A DNA stretch of 64,000 nucleotides from Branchiostoma floridae. Its lineage: Eukaryota; Chordata; Leptocardii; Amphioxiformes; Branchiostomatidae. The position numbers were made by a program, and so were the translations under genes. Location of the stretch: contig NC_049984.1 in assembly GCF_000003815.2 (NCBI RefSeq), positions 18,997,309 through 19,061,308 of the forward strand, written 5' to 3'. The notes under the pieces are model-generated. The model had not been told where the DNA came from, made no database searches, and was given only the letters and a program-made list of their open reading frames with translations. Shown here in pieces: positions 31,801-43,947 of the stretch (position 1 is its first letter; each line of letters starts with the position of its first letter).

Positions 31801-32846
31801 ACTAAAATACATTTTAGACTTTGTTGTTTTATGTAGTAACTTAAAAGATAACTCACTCTTACTTCACTAGAACTAGTACATTTTTTACTGGCTTATCTAT
31901 TTATTTAGACACAATTCAAAATACAACATAGTAGTCCGAAGACTAAATTGCCTTGTACAACAATACAGAAAGGCGCTTAAGAGTCGAATGCAATCTCCTG
32001 CAATACGTTTATCAATCTGATAATAATCATCAACAGTCCCAATTAACTACGTGTACTCAGACTATTCAGAACTACTCAGAAATTTATCATTTAATATGAC
32101 CTGTACTTAATAGCTTGTGAGAGTAGAAACGTACAATAAAGGTCCTCATTCATTCATTCATTCATTCATTCATTATTTTCATGAATTTAAATCGAAAAAG
32201 AAGGAAGACCATGCACACACGCACAGAAACATAAACGCACAGGCGCGCACGTACGCGCCCACACACACATACACTCACGCGTACACCCCAAGGATATACA
32301 CCATATTCTCCCAAGGAGCTTTCTTTGTGTACACGTATTTATAAATGCTCCCTTGCACAAACACGCAACAATCACTCCTGATCCGGTCCATTGACCAGAG
32401 CGACTGAACCCGTGACCTGGTCAATGATCGGATGTACATTTATTATAGTTTTGAGATCTCCCAGCAGTGAATATCATCACAGACAACAAATGGTCTAAAT
32501 GTCCCAAATCATATCTCTCATATGGCCGCCGTATCAATCAATGAACGATCGATATGAAACGAGCACAGGTATTAAACTGGGCCTGAGTGTCGGGGAGTGT
32601 GGTGGGATTGTTGTCTGGTTGTCGGCTTGACAACACACATCGGAATTCGCCTACCTGAGCCTCGTGCATACGAGAACGGTTCTTGAACCCCCACCACAGC
32701 TGCCCCAGCTTGTTGGTCGGTCCGGGCATCTCTTTAAGCGGCCTGTTCTGCTGCACTGTGGCGGCAGGCGCGACTGACACCAGGGCTCGCGAGTTGGGCC
32801 GGACCAGCGAGCAGACGGAGGAGTTGCGGAGGATCTGCTGTGCCAT
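25891..32846 (-). CDS. Mitochondrial-clan cytochrome P450, CYP27-like
   Basis: Eleven exons on the minus strand: 32655-32846, 31500-31690, 30911-30982, 30176-30303, 29396-29599, 28734-28897, 27579-27745, 27066-27144, 26687-26843, 26333-26376 and 25891-26007. All phases agree, giving 504 residues. The N-terminus is a basic mitochondrial presequence followed by PLKEMPGP. Landmarks: C-helix EWRHLR (132-137), I-helix AGVDTTSN (313-320), K-helix EILR (370-373), PDRFNPDRW, and heme loop FGFGPRQCAG with thiolate Cys450. Together with the downstream RRLAEMEMYLVLARLVQ these are typical of the mitochondrial clan. Such enzymes hydroxylate steroids, bile-acid precursors or secosteroids using electrons from adrenodoxin. 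The spacing around VVSPGQIPT...VYPVLPANGR is closest to CYP27, but the substrate cannot be told. No active-site residue is missing, so it should be functional. The introns hold a hAT element (30439-30874) and a nested Penelope/SINE insertion (28205-28720). Confidence 0.93.
26887..26934. repeat. Short dispersed repeat shared with 36485-36533
   Basis: Both loci read GAAAGCTTGTT(G/A)GTAAGCGC followed by TTTATTTTGTGTA(C/T)GGATATA. It lies in a P450 intron here and in the EF-hand gene at the other locus. Confidence 0.6.
28205..28720. mobile_element. Penelope-type terminal sequence interrupted by a SINE-like repeat
   Basis: The left part (GTCGAAAATTTGGGTGAGAC, TTTGTGTTGGA) and the right part (ACCAACACAGATGAACTTTC) match neighbouring parts of the Penelope remnant at 46760-46858. 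Between them lie about 390 bp with GGGAAAGGCACTTTACACG, GGTGAAAATGAGTACC, GGACGTTAAATGGAGGTCCC and CACGTTAAAGAACCC. From memory, such a block is widespread in SINE-like repeats of marine invertebrates; a database search would settle that. It lies in the P450 intron before exon 7. Confidence 0.55.
30439..30874. mobile_element. hAT-type non-autonomous element, TAGGGGTGTGTACCGGTAC ends, copy 2
   Basis: The ends TAGGGGTGTGTACCGGTAC and TACCGGTATCCACCCCTA are flanked by TTCGTAAC and TTCGTAAT (8 bp, one mismatch). The interior is like that of 23883-24309. It sits in P450 intron 3. Confidence 0.88.
32098..32175 (+). repeat. Retroelement 3' end with (ATTC)n tail
   Basis: TGACCTGTACTTAA, then GTACAATAAAGGTCCTCATTC and six or more CATT units. 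The same 3' end without a long tail is at 43380-43435, and a related CAATAAAGTTCATTCATTC end is at 44510-44532. Confidence 0.6.
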
Positions 32847-32949
32847 GACACACGGGCGCACTGTCACTACACTCTTGCAACAAATCTCCTTCTGAAAAGA
32901 AATGTGGCCTTACTAATGCCAACTAAACTTACACCCAGCTCACGATCCC

Positions 32950-35900
32950 CACACTACAATACGTAACAAATTCAAGACAACCTCCGCCAACCCCCTGACC
33001 CGGATAGTTGCATAAGGGCAAAGTTGATATAGGCCATTATTTGCATACTGTCAACAATTGTTGTGTTTATATCGTGGGTCGCTAGGCGGCCCGTGATAGG
33101 GTTGTGTGAGACTGAGCGGGCCACCATCATATACATTACAATTGTCGTGCAATAAAGTTCTATATAAAATGCACTGTACCTTGGCCGGTCGCTGCATATG
33201 TGACACGAAGCTATGTGCTGCAACACTAAAATCCTAAAAGCATACAAAATGTGACTTCATACAAAATGTGACTTTAATAGGCTTGCCGTCCGTATACTAC
33301 TAGTACGCTAGATCCTGCCTTAGTAGTAGAAACAGCAAGGTTTTTCAACATCCTTGGTAACAGGTGTTCCCAGGTATTCTAGAACACAACGTAACAATCA
33401 ACCCAAAGTATTGAAAGGCACTTGGAAACCAACAAGACAGACACCAGACGAAAACGTAACTGTTACAAATTTACAATAGCTACAGTGCGAGTTCACGGGT
33501 CTAGAATGACACAGTTGTGGCTTCCCCCAGCACAAATTCGCTTCAAGGAGAGAAGGACAGACTCATCCGCCAGAACAATGTTTACTTTGATTACCGAGCT
33601 CCGGACAACCCCCACAAACTGGAAATGACTGTGACATAAAAGTGAAGAGCGGCCTNNNNNNNNNNNNNNNNNNNNNNNNNNNNNNNNNNNNNNNNNNNNN
33701 NNNNNNNNNNNNNNNNNNNNNNNNNNNNNNNNNNNNNNNNNNNNNNNNNNNNNNNNNNNNNNNNNNNNNNNNNNNNNNNNNNNNNNNNNNNNNNNNNNNN
33801 NNNNNNNNNNNNNNNNNNNNNNNNNNNNNNNNNNNNNNNNNNNNNNNNNNNNNNNNNNNNNNNNNNNNNNNNNNNNNNNNNNNNNNNNNNNNNNNNNNNN
33901 NNNNNNNNNNNNNNNNNNNNNNNNNNNNNNNNNNNNNNNNNNNNNNNNNNNNNNNAGGCAATAAAACTAATCCGCTCATTTTCTGTACAAAGACAGTAGC
34001 TTAGGAGTTCAGATCATTTAAGCCATAAATCAATTAACGCGCGGTGGGACGCGAAGGTGGCTTTTTTTGTAAGCGTGCAGTGGTCAAATTACTCATGACA
34101 TCAAAGCGCATCTTTATGAATGTCTGTACTTCATTATCTACATGAGGGGGAACAGTTGCGTGGAGTGGGTAGTGACTACCCTGTCTAGATTTTCCCCTCG
34201 GTAGGAAGGGCCTTCGCCCTAGGGCTGCTTCCTAGGAATCCTTGGGAGGGCGGGGCTGTACCAAATCCACTTAAAGTAGCTCCGCCCATACTTTAACGAC
34301 TTATACTCCTCCTTGCTGTCTCCAGAGTGTAGAGCAAACGTTAGACTCAATGTCCATTTTGACCTTTGATACATGGCTGTGGAAGAGCTAGCTTAGTTTA
34401 CTTCCAAATAAACTTTGCTACAGTAAACAGCAAGGATAACTCACTGTTCTATGTGGCCCTAGGTACAAAACGGACCAAACAATAAAACCTTCCATGTCTA
34501 ACTACTGCCCACTGTACTGTTGTGTCCTAAAAGCACTTTTCTGTTATTTGGAATTTCATCATGACATAACATCGATATCTAGCCACAATAAGAAGCACAT
34601 TTATTGACGCTTGTATCCATTTATATATTTATTTATTTATTAATCTCCAGACAAGTGGGTAGCCCCCTCAACTGATTGGGAGTTGATTTCTAAGGGGGCC
34701 CACTACATGTATAACAAAACAAACGTGTTACATTCAGTAAGAGTAGAAGACAACCTGAGGACAACAAACAACACATACAAGTAAACCGAAGCGTCATTAA
34801 CAAAAACAGTGGTCAAAATCCATGCTGTCTTGCAATCTGTTTAAAACACACTGGATAATTATGTACATGTACCATCAATCATGTCATTTTTTTCTTATAA
34901 AATCTACTACACTTTGCATAGTAAATTTGTTCATAACGGCATAAAAAATTCATCATTAATCTCAAGACAGAATCAAACAATGGTGACTGTGGAAGACTTA
35001 CAAAATACAAAGTGTCACTTTAAAAGCAGAACACTTTTTTAAGTCTTGTCCTATATGGACTTAGCCTGAGTACCATCCTCCAGAGTGACCGATGGTTCAA
35101 TCTTTTAGAAGGATTGAGCGAGTGGAAATGACATTGTAGAGCTCACTTGGACAATGGTCAATGTAAACCTAAGGGGGTACCTGGTAGGGAAAGTATCATG
35201 ACATCTACAATTACCATGCAATTTTTCATATAAAAAAGTAATCTTCCTCAGTATAGATGGGGCATTGGGCACTATTGCCAGCCTCTCAAGATCCAATGCC
35301 ATGGGACCTAGTCATTAAGCAAACATTTAATACAGTATCCTTTAAATACATGATATGCCAATTGCACAGATAAGTCATAAAATATCAGAACAGTTATCAT
35401 TTTCATAGATGAGTAATTCTACTACACACTCTTCTACCCTCTACATACACATTAAAGATGTTAAGCACAATTGCATGCAACAAATCCAAATACACAATCG
35501 TGCACAAATATACTTGTCTTAGACTAGTCTTGGTTGCAATACACTATTTACATCAAGGAGGGTTCCTTTTCCAACCTTATTGTTTACATAAAGTATACAA
35601 AACTTACTCTACAGCTAACATTTATTTATATTAATTATATCTTTAATTCTCAATGGGCACCATACAGCAATGACATCTCAGTTGTTACCTATGAATTTAG
35701 CATGCTGAAGTTTTTAACAATAACTTACAAAAATGTATCAACTTTACCATAAGCCTTTGGTCTAGAAAACACATCTTTCCTGCATTATCAGTACAAGTAG
35801 ATTCCATTTCCATCACATCCTTGTCTACAGGGAAAGAGCCATGATGATGATGAGATTCCATTCATACAACATTAATATCATATTTTTTCTTTCATATTAC

Positions 35901-35987
35901 AATGTCTGATATGTCTCAAATTACTGTAACAGTTATACTTTTGCTTTCAATCCATCAAATTGTCTATGACTGTCATGTAAGTGGATG
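32950..35987. other. Intergenic region between P450 and the EF-hand gene
   Basis: The 5' flank of the P450 and the 3' flank of the EF-hand gene. It contains an N gap (33656-33955) and an ATTT-rich stretch at 34620-34700 that looks like an old retroelement end. AT-rich sequence from 34850 to 35987 may be 3' UTR of the EF-hand gene. No other gene is seen. Confidence 0.45.
33656..33955. other. Assembly gap (300 N)
   Basis: Run of N upstream of the P450 gene. Confidence 0.99.
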
Positions 35988-38900
35988 TCAGTCAAAGTAG
36001 TAGTCACACAGCAGTAGAGGACAGTCGTTAAACTCCACCCCGTAGTCGTAGTAGAGCGTGACCTCCTCTGGGTTCTGTCTGCTGTCCCCTTCATACCCGC
36101 ACTCCGCTAGGGTCATGTCTGGGAACAACAACGCTTCCTGGGGAGGGAAATAATGCTGCAGATTAATCTTCTGATAAAGATAATCTTTGAAAGTGATCCT
36201 GATCCAATTTCCATCACAGGTCACGGAAGGAAAGACAATGTGTAGAGTACTGGAATGTAAGTGTTACGTCAGCAAAGGGGCAAAGNNNNNNNNNNNNNNN
36301 NNNNNNNNNNNNNNNNNNNNNNNNNNNNNNNNNNNNNNNNNNNNNNNNNNNNNNNNNNNNNNNNNNNNNNNNNNNNNNNNNNNNNTCCAAGCACCTTTGA
36401 CCCTTTGCTGACATCACACTTCGGGTCTGGATATGTGACATGGACTTTGGGTTATTTCAACTTGATAAGGATCAGAGGACTGATCGAAAGCTTGTTAGTA
36501 AGCGCTTTATTTTGTGTATGGATATAATGTGTACAGTATATACAGGTTCGTTGTACATGTACCTAATGTCACCCCCCAAACACACGAAGTACAATTAACA
36601 TGACTTAACATCTCACCCTAAGCACTGCTACCCTTTTCAGTAGCATACACGTTACTCTCCAAGCAGAGGTTAGGCTCCTGCTGTTTTAAAACATTTTTTA
36701 GTCCTTTTTATTGGGCTTTCTATTTTGTACTCTTTGTTGATGTCTCATGGCCACAGGCAATTAGCATATGCCATGAGACATAAAAAAAGAGTACAAAATA
36801 GAAAGCCCGATAAAAACGCCTAAAAAAACCTCAAAACAAACAGAGCCTAACCTCTGCTTGGAGAGTATACATACATGTCAGGTGAATGACAAAAATTAAA
36901 ATTCAAACTCCCAAACTCTTGGTCCAGAGGCAGGCTAACTAACCACTGTACCATTCTCTATTCCAACTTAAGTCATACAACACTGCAATAAAGGCTTTGA
37001 CTTGACTGCAATTATCCACAAATCTTTGCTGATCTTTTATTACACCAAGGACGTTATACAACTGTATGGTAAGTTCATGCACCTGAGTTCTTGTGTCATC
37101 CCTAAAAACCTTCAGCCTGGTTGTTGCAATGTCAGTCTCTTCCTTGATAATCTGGATCACCCCAAATATGGTCAGGTGGGCGTGAACAGTGATGTTGAAG
37201 TGACCTGGGTGGTTCTTCATCTTGTCAAAGGTCACCAATCGTAGCTCAAGGTCAATGTATCTGTGAAAAATGTACCAAACTGTTATTATCAAGCAAAAGA
37301 TAAATTTTATGGGTCTTAGCGGCAAATGTGCAGATGTTGATGTCGACACACTAGTGCACCAAATCCGTAGGTGTTTTTGGCACCCTTTTAGACAGATAAG
37401 CCGTGAGGCTCGGTGGGCGTCACTCCACTGTCATGGGGGGCAGGCGCATGGCGAGTATCGAACTCGGGACCTACTGATTCTGATCCCAATGCTCTAGCCA
37501 TTGTGCCACACAGACACACAGGTATGATCAAGATTACCACCCCAAAAGCTATGTAAAACTTATGGATCTTTCTTAATTGATTTGAAAATAGAAACATCTA
37601 CTATACAGTGTTGTCAATGATATTTTACAGCAATACAAGGTACGCTTTTAGTTTTTGCAAACATATTTTCCCCACAAGCTGTACTGAAATAGCAGAAACA
37701 TTTACTTTGGGTTCTTTTCCCTGTAAGGTCCTTTCCAGTGCCCCATCTTACAGCAGGCCAGAGGGCAGCTGTCCAGCGTCTCCCTGGTGATGACCAATCG
37801 GGGGAGGTCATCCTCTTCCTCTTCTTCATCATCTTCTAGATCGGAGTCCCTGATTGGTCAAAACATTCCAGATCAGTTCATTATGAAGTCTGACTAATAT
37901 CCCGCCATACCTTTAATTCTCACCAATGCTGGCAGAAAGGATTGTAATTTGTACTTGAATTTTTTGACAGACATGCCATGCCAAAAAGTGTCTGTCAAAC
38001 ATTTTCAAGTAAAAGGTGACAAAAAAACTTACTGACAATACATTTTCTCAACAAAACTTCAAGAAATATACTTTGATACAGCATACGGTCGTCCTTGGTT
38101 GGTCTCCCATCCAAGAACTGACCAGACTGCACGTATATAGTTACGTTGTATCTTGATAGATTTAAGAAGTTCTTAACTGACCTGACATATCTAATTCCTC
38201 TAGAGAACTCGAGGTAGTCGATGGTTTCGTCCCCATCCTTGTCCAACAGTTTACAGAGTAGATGCAGCTCCAACGCTGTGCAGGGGGCACCCAGGTCTGT
38301 CATACCTGGTCATGGAAAACAACAGAAGAAAAGTGAATCTGTGTTACAAGTGGTATCTTTTATGTCGTAAATCTTATTTGTTGTTTCTTGGATTTCCCTA
38401 CCCTATTTTTTCCGATTTCAAACACCTCGACAAAATTTCACTGCCTCTCCTTTCTCAAATTAACTATGGGCCTCAAATTCCAGTAGATGCCTATTTTCGA
38501 TGGTACATTTATCATTTTTCTTCAGACTTTCTACTTTGCTAACAGGGACCCCCTAAATGTTGAAATGTTGTTATTTCTGTTGTGCAACTTGAGTAAACCC
38601 CTCGATGTCTAGAGTTTTTTTTTTTCGACCGACCGACCGACCGTTTTTTTCCTGAGAAAATCCTAGAAACAACAAATAAAATTGGTGTGGCCTAACCGAC
38701 ATTCAATAATAATTACATTCAGAAGACATGATCTGCAATAGATTGTTAATGCATGAATTGCTCATTGGCCAGTAAACAAAACAGAAAAACACCATGCAAC
38801 ACACCACAGTGAAGAAGTGATAAAAAGAAATTGTGTACAGATATTCAGAATAAAACAAAAGCCATAAAAAGTGTTACAATTCTTTTACCTGATTTGAATT

Positions 38901-41900
38901 CCTCATAGGACACCACCCCATCTCCGTTGGTGTCAAATTTGCGGAAGAGGTCGATGGAGCGCCCATAGTTTGTTCGCAACCACCTGTCCATACGGTCCAC
39001 ATAAGCCTCGTACAGTTGGTCATTGGCCTTGTAGTCACTGCATTCTTTCTCAAGCTTCTCCTGTTAATGCATGCAATATTTTACATTAAATTAAATCAAT
39101 TCAAAAAGATACATACTTGTAGTTAAAGGAGAGATGTTTTACCAACTCTTCTACCTTTGTGAAAAATTTACAAGAAAATACTTGAAGTCAGCTTCCATAA
39201 CTTTAACAATATCTTTACATTAAATTAAATTGAATCAAATAAAAAAGATACATGTTGTATATATTTGTAGTTAGAGGAGTGATGTTTTACCCACTCCTCT
39301 ACCTTTGTGAAAAATTTACAAGAAAACACTTGATGTCAGCTTCCATAACTTTTCAGAACCAAATGTCTTTGCTCTTTTTCTTCAAAAACATCCCTATCTG
39401 CCCCTTACCCACCTCCAACCTCTCAAATGGCATACTAGTCCAAGTTTTCTTTTTAGGACAAAAGCATTGTGATTATACTAAGTGTGTAAAGTGGTCAGGT
39501 CATTAATAGTAACACACCTGGGCTTTCTCTGCTTTGGTGAGCTTCTTCTTCACCACTTTCTTCTTTTTCTTCTTCTTGCCATCAGTGGCTCCAGGGTCTA
39601 CCAGAGTCTCTGGGTCTTCAGTACCCTCAGCTGCGGACCCTGTCCCTGAAGTGGGACGGGCCGACTTCCTGCAAAAAATTACACAACATATGCATGAAGG
39701 TTATTCCATTTGTAACAGTAAAGGGGGGCCTAGCCGCAGTTGGCGATGGTTGTATTGTATGTATGAGCCAATGCTCTTCAATACAACCGTCGCCAACAAG
39801 GGCTTGAAAGGGGGCTCAAAATATATGGTTTATAGTTTGATATAATCTAAATTGTACAGCTTGAGAAAGTCACGATGTCAGAAACATGTCTGTATATCAT
39901 AATTCTGATCAGTCGACTTTTCCTTATTTCAAAGGGAAATGGCACAAAGCTGAGCAAAATATATAGAATCTTGTCAGCACCCCCTTCTTCATAATCACGA
40001 AAACTACAAAGGACTTTATTATACTTTTGGATTATTGCCATACAAAGTATCTAGTAACGTTACCATGCTACTTAAGATCACTCAGTCCATGTCATAGATG
40101 GGTGCCCCAAAGCCCTTTTCCGTAGAGCGTAATCGGCGGTTTTAATTCTACGTACTCCGTAGCGGGACCGCTCGAATTCAACGTAGAGCGTAATCGGTGC
40201 ATTTTGCGTCGAGCGATATTGGCCCCTTTAATTTAACGTATTACGTAGAAGCTAACCGGATTTTACCGTAAAACGTAATTCATATTAATTTTTCGTCAAG
40301 CGTAATCAAAGTTTCATTAAACTTAACTAGTCTACTGGCAAATTTTACCCGCGAAAATGCTGGAAATTGCGTTTCAAAGGGTCCAGATTTCAAAATTTCG
40401 CCGGACATTCCTTGCTATGGCTCAACACTTCGGCACTGGACATGGTGAAAATATGTTGCGGGAGCGTCGTCCCCCTAACTAGTAGAAATCTTTTTACCGA
40501 CCTTAGCTTAGTTAACAAGCAAAATGTGCCCCTTAAATGCAGGAAATGGCATTTCAGAGGGTCGATATTTCAATTTTTCTCCGGCGCCGGGCGGCCCTTG
40601 CGACGGCTTGCGACGGCTTGGGCCTAGCCTTCGGCGCTCACGACTCTCCGGCGCTCGTCGCCCTCAAAGACGTTTCTCTGACAGAAATGTCATTACATTG
40701 AGCATATGGTCTGCCAGCAAAATTTGTCCCTCAAAATGCAGGAAATGGTGTTTCAGAGGGTAAAAATTTCCAAATTTTCCCGTACCTACCTTGCCTCAGT
40801 TCGACTGTTCGTGCTTCCGGCACTCGAAATCTGAAAATGATGTTTGGGGGCGTTGCCCAGCTTAAAGCTAAAACCATGTGAATTTCTAATTGGATGCTAT
40901 TTAACTTAGCTTAGTCTGTGAGCAAAATTTGCCCTTCAAAATGCTTAAAATGGCATTTCAGGGGGTCAAGATTTCACAATATTCCCGGGGGAGCATGCCC
41001 CCGGACGCCCTAGGATTGTCGCGCCTCCGCTTTCGGTGCTACAAGTGCTGAAAATTACGTCACATAAGAAATTTGCTGTCGCCGCCTTTGGCCAGCAAGA
41101 CGTCTTTAGAAGTTAAGTTTTAATCTTATTGATGGAATTATCAGTTTTGTTTAGATCTCATCTTCACATGTTCTGCCGTCGGCGGAGTTCAGCCAAAAGA
41201 CAATAAATATTTGCATAATGCATTATGAAATTTCGTAATTTAGCATAGAGTGTAATGAAGCGTCCATAATTTAGCGTATTACGTAGCCGGCCCTCCCGAA
41301 TTTAGCGTAGAGCGTTCATTACCCTTGGGGGCCCTCATAGATTATTACGACAAAGAAAAGACTTGAATTATTGAAGGTGTTTAAGTAACTTTAGCTGTTT
41401 AATTATTCAGCGCACGGTACTATCATCCATAAAACATGTCACATTGTTGTTTTGACATTTGGAGAGTCACTTCAGTGATTTAACGTTACAATAACATGTC
41501 ACTGTGCACGCATTTGTCTGCCTAGGCATTAACTGCGCAGCAATACAGCCAACAAGTTACCATACAATGTAGAGAAACAAGGAATACTACTGTTTTGCTC
41601 ATACACACCCGGTATAACGTTATGTACGTTACTAAGTCTAAGCTATGCTACGTAATATTTGGACAATACAAAAAGTAGATTTTCCTGCCATTTCTTTACA
41701 TAGTAAGCTAAGTCTACCCTTTAGCATTGAATATCAAGGCTCAGTGAGAGAAGTTACAACATCAGTGCATCATAGTTTTCATACAAACATGTCTACAAAC
41801 TGTGATCTTCCGACATGTACCTCCATGCTTCCTAGGGAAACACGCCCACATCTGGCTTATCAGTGTCTTGTGTGCCTGACTGCACAGTGGGGTGTCTGAT

Positions 41901-42343
41901 GACAGTTGCACGAGAGTTTTTGAAAAACGTAATATTTGCAAGATTTCTTGCAGTTTTGAAGGGAATGTAACCTCAGCTTATTGATACCCTACAAAATAGA
42001 CTAAGTGCATGATTATATCCTATTATTCTGAAGTGAAAAAAAAACTAGTGTTTGAAAAGAAGAAGATCTTCCCCTGTAGCCAGCTGGAGTGTGATAAACT
42101 CATTAGCCCACCCCCTAGGGTGCCTACTGGAGGCCTGGAAGTTGTTACTTACAGCCAAGAGGGTCTAACTTGGGAGGTCACAAAGATAATTACGTAGCAT
42201 ACCTTAACGTTAGTACAAGCCATAGCCCTGGTGATCGATGATCCCAACACTATCAACAAGTGATTAGAAGAATTTGCCACGAATAACAACACAATACGTT
42301 ACTTTTTCTTCTTCTTGCCGCTCTTCTTTTTCTTGCCAGGCAT
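35988..42343 (-). CDS. Lys-rich EF-hand protein with a C-terminal ubiquitin-like fold
   Basis: Seven exons on the minus strand: 42303-42343, 39518-39668, 38889-39060, 38182-38305, 37706-37849, 37083-37260 and 35988-36137. All phases agree, giving 319 residues. The N-terminus is a run of Lys (MPGKKKKSGKKKK), then a second Lys block before KLTKAEKAQ. Two EF-hands follow: DTNGDGVVSYEE is canonical, and DKDGDETIDYLE has Glu where Gly is usual at loop position 6. Next come an acidic stretch (LEDDEEEEEDDL) and a Cys-bearing segment (CPLACCKMGHWKG). The C-terminal 110 residues look like a ubiquitin-type beta-grasp: FNITVHAHLTIFGVIQIIKE, TTRLKVFRDD, LLFPDMTLAECGYEG, EEVTLYYDY. It lacks a C-terminal Gly-Gly, so it is not a modifier. 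I do not recognise a named family. Calcium binding is a family inference; cilium or cytoskeleton roles would be guesswork. Confidence 0.8.
36286..36385. other. Assembly gap (100 N)
   Basis: Run of N in the last intron of the EF-hand gene. The flanks AGCAAAGGG and CCTTTGCTGACATCACA are complementary in part, so a palindromic element probably spans it. Confidence 0.99.
36653..36868. mobile_element. MITE, CTCTCCAAGCAGAGGTTAGG family, copy 1
   Basis: Ends TACTCTCCAAGCAGAGGTTA and CCTCTGCTTGGAGAGTA. The inner arms GGGCTTTCTATTTTGTACTC and AGTACAAAATAGAAAGCCCG are almost perfectly complementary, and GTCTCATGGC pairs with GCCATGAGAC. The second copy is at 53012-53174. Confidence 0.88.
37376..37520 (-). 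repeat. tRNA-derived SINE head
   Basis: On the minus strand a box A (TGGCACAATGG, 37498-37508) precedes a box B-like AGTTCGATACT (37454-37464) at tRNA-like spacing, followed by a non-tRNA body (CATGCGCCTGCC...). The sequence does not fold back to a complete acceptor stem, so it is a SINE and not a tRNA gene. It lies in an intron of the EF-hand gene in the same orientation. Confidence 0.65.
38612..38694. mobile_element. Solo end of the GGTGTGGCCTAA transposon family with a (CGAC)n tract
   Basis: CGACCGACCGACCGACCG is followed by CTGAGAAAATCCTAGAAAC and the terminus AAATTGGTGTGGCCTAA, as at 21258-21338 and the right end of 63623-63988. Confidence 0.5.
40106..41338. repeat. 1.2-kb mosaic repeat with GTAGAGCGTAAT borders and four internal units
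   Basis: Both ends are built of CGTAGAGCGTAAT-like and ACGTATTACGTAG modules in roughly inverted arrangement. Between them are four diverged tandem units starting at about 40335, 40516, 40713 and 40919 (spacings 181, 197, 206). Each has GCAAAATTTGCCC-like, AAAATGCAGGAAATGGC-like and TTTCAGAGGGTC-like blocks. The last contains a palindrome CCGGGGGAGCATGCCCCCGG at 40985. No protein is encoded. It lies in intron 1 of the EF-hand gene and is much more GC-rich than its surroundings. Confidence 0.7.
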
Positions 42344-43766
42344 CTCTATACCTCTCAGCTGCGCATCGCAGGTAAAAAATGACGATCTAACATCTACTAG
42401 ACAACAACACAGCTAACTTCCTACTACAGACCGCCCGCCATCTTGTCTTGTGTTGCTAAGTAGCGACGCCAAAGGTCATGTGACCCAAACACCTGTCGCC
42501 TAGGCGAGCAATGGTTGAACACCGCGTACAAATATTTATCTTTGGAGGTCTGACTGAGTTCAAGAAACACTGTTTTGTCAGTCTTTTTGCAAAGTTCTGA
42601 ATCAAAGGAAAACATGGAAAAGGGCGTTGACACTGGACTTTTGATGATTGTTTTCCGGCAAATTTGCTTACTTTGCAATAACGCCAGAATCGTGTTGACT
42701 TTTAGCAAGGAGGTTATAACGTCCTTGATTTTAGTAACGGTTACTTGTCTTTGACCATTTTAAACGCTCTAGTACTACAGGTCAACTACAATACATCGTG
42801 CTACATAAATAACTGTGTTAGCTTTAAATACAAAGACTTTCAATCTTGTGTTTTGTCAATCTAAAGCCACACTTTGTCACAATAACTGGAACAATGTGTA
42901 TTATCATGCAAGTTCACTTACTCCAAGTCCGATCCCAACTCTGTCTGCAAACGGGACGACTCAACAATGTCAATCTCTCCAACCCCCTCATAAGAGGCCA
43001 TATTCACAGGAAAATTCGGGACAACGTTTTAAAAATGTCGAACTACTACGATGGTGACAGACCCCCTAGTCACTGTATTTCTGGCACATAGCATACTGTT
43101 TTCTTGTGTTCTGGCGGCCATGCATATTCGTGAAGTATTTGGTGTGTAAAAGGTATTTTGAAAACAAACACCCACGAAGAGAGTACAGCGAAGTAGGTAA
43201 ATATCCGCAAAACACACCACTGAGCCTCTACACAAGAATTGTAGCACTGAACTCTGATGTTTGACCGATGTAGGTGTACCGATTTATATAACGAGAAGAA
43301 GCCGAATGTACGCAGTAGAATACGATACTTGAGTAGTGTAGATTAATTGTATCATTATATCATGTTGTATCATTTGTTGTGACCTGTACTAAACCCAATG
43401 GGTATGAATGTACAATAAAGGTCTTCATTCATTTATATTCACCAGCTAGCTCGGTTGAAATCTATTAACATCAAGTACATAACGTTATAGTCATACTGAT
43501 TGTTAGCTAAATGCACATAGCGGCAGAAGTCCACAAGGCCCTGTCAATGCTTTGCACTACATACACTGATACAGTCCACCAAAATGCATATGGAAGAAAA
43601 GTTTCAAGTTTTGCCTTTATTAGAATAATTATTATGACTAGCGGTACTGTATTCGTACTCAATGACACTTGAGCTAAGGATGGGCAATGTATAACATTGA
43701 CTGACTCTACTTTATGCAGGATTGAAATTCTAGCACAATTTCTAAGGTGAATTAAGTTTAGTACGC

Positions 43767-43833
43767 CTCTCTAGTACAGTATTGCACTTTTTTCAACGAT
43801 TCGTTAAAAAAGATGCAATACAGTACCAGAGAG
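43767..43833. repeat. Hairpin with ACAGTATTGCACTTTTTT stem
   Basis: CTCTCTAGTACAGTATTGCA, TTTTTT and a 12-base CAACGATTCGTT centre face AAAAAAGATGCAATACAGTA and CCAGAGAG, giving a near-perfect stem of about 27 bp. It is most likely a tiny palindromic transposon. Confidence 0.6.
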
Positions 43834-43947
43834 ATGTGATCCATACTGTCAGTTTGGAGATTTGTTTTATAGCCAAGCCTTCCACAGTGTTATATGTGAC
43901 ACCCGCAGTCCCAAATGACCTAGTATGTACCCACTCAGTTTAATAGC

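Noticed and set aside
37440-37512. tRNA gene
   Set aside because: Boxes A and B are present, but there is no matching acceptor stem and the sequence continues into a SINE body.
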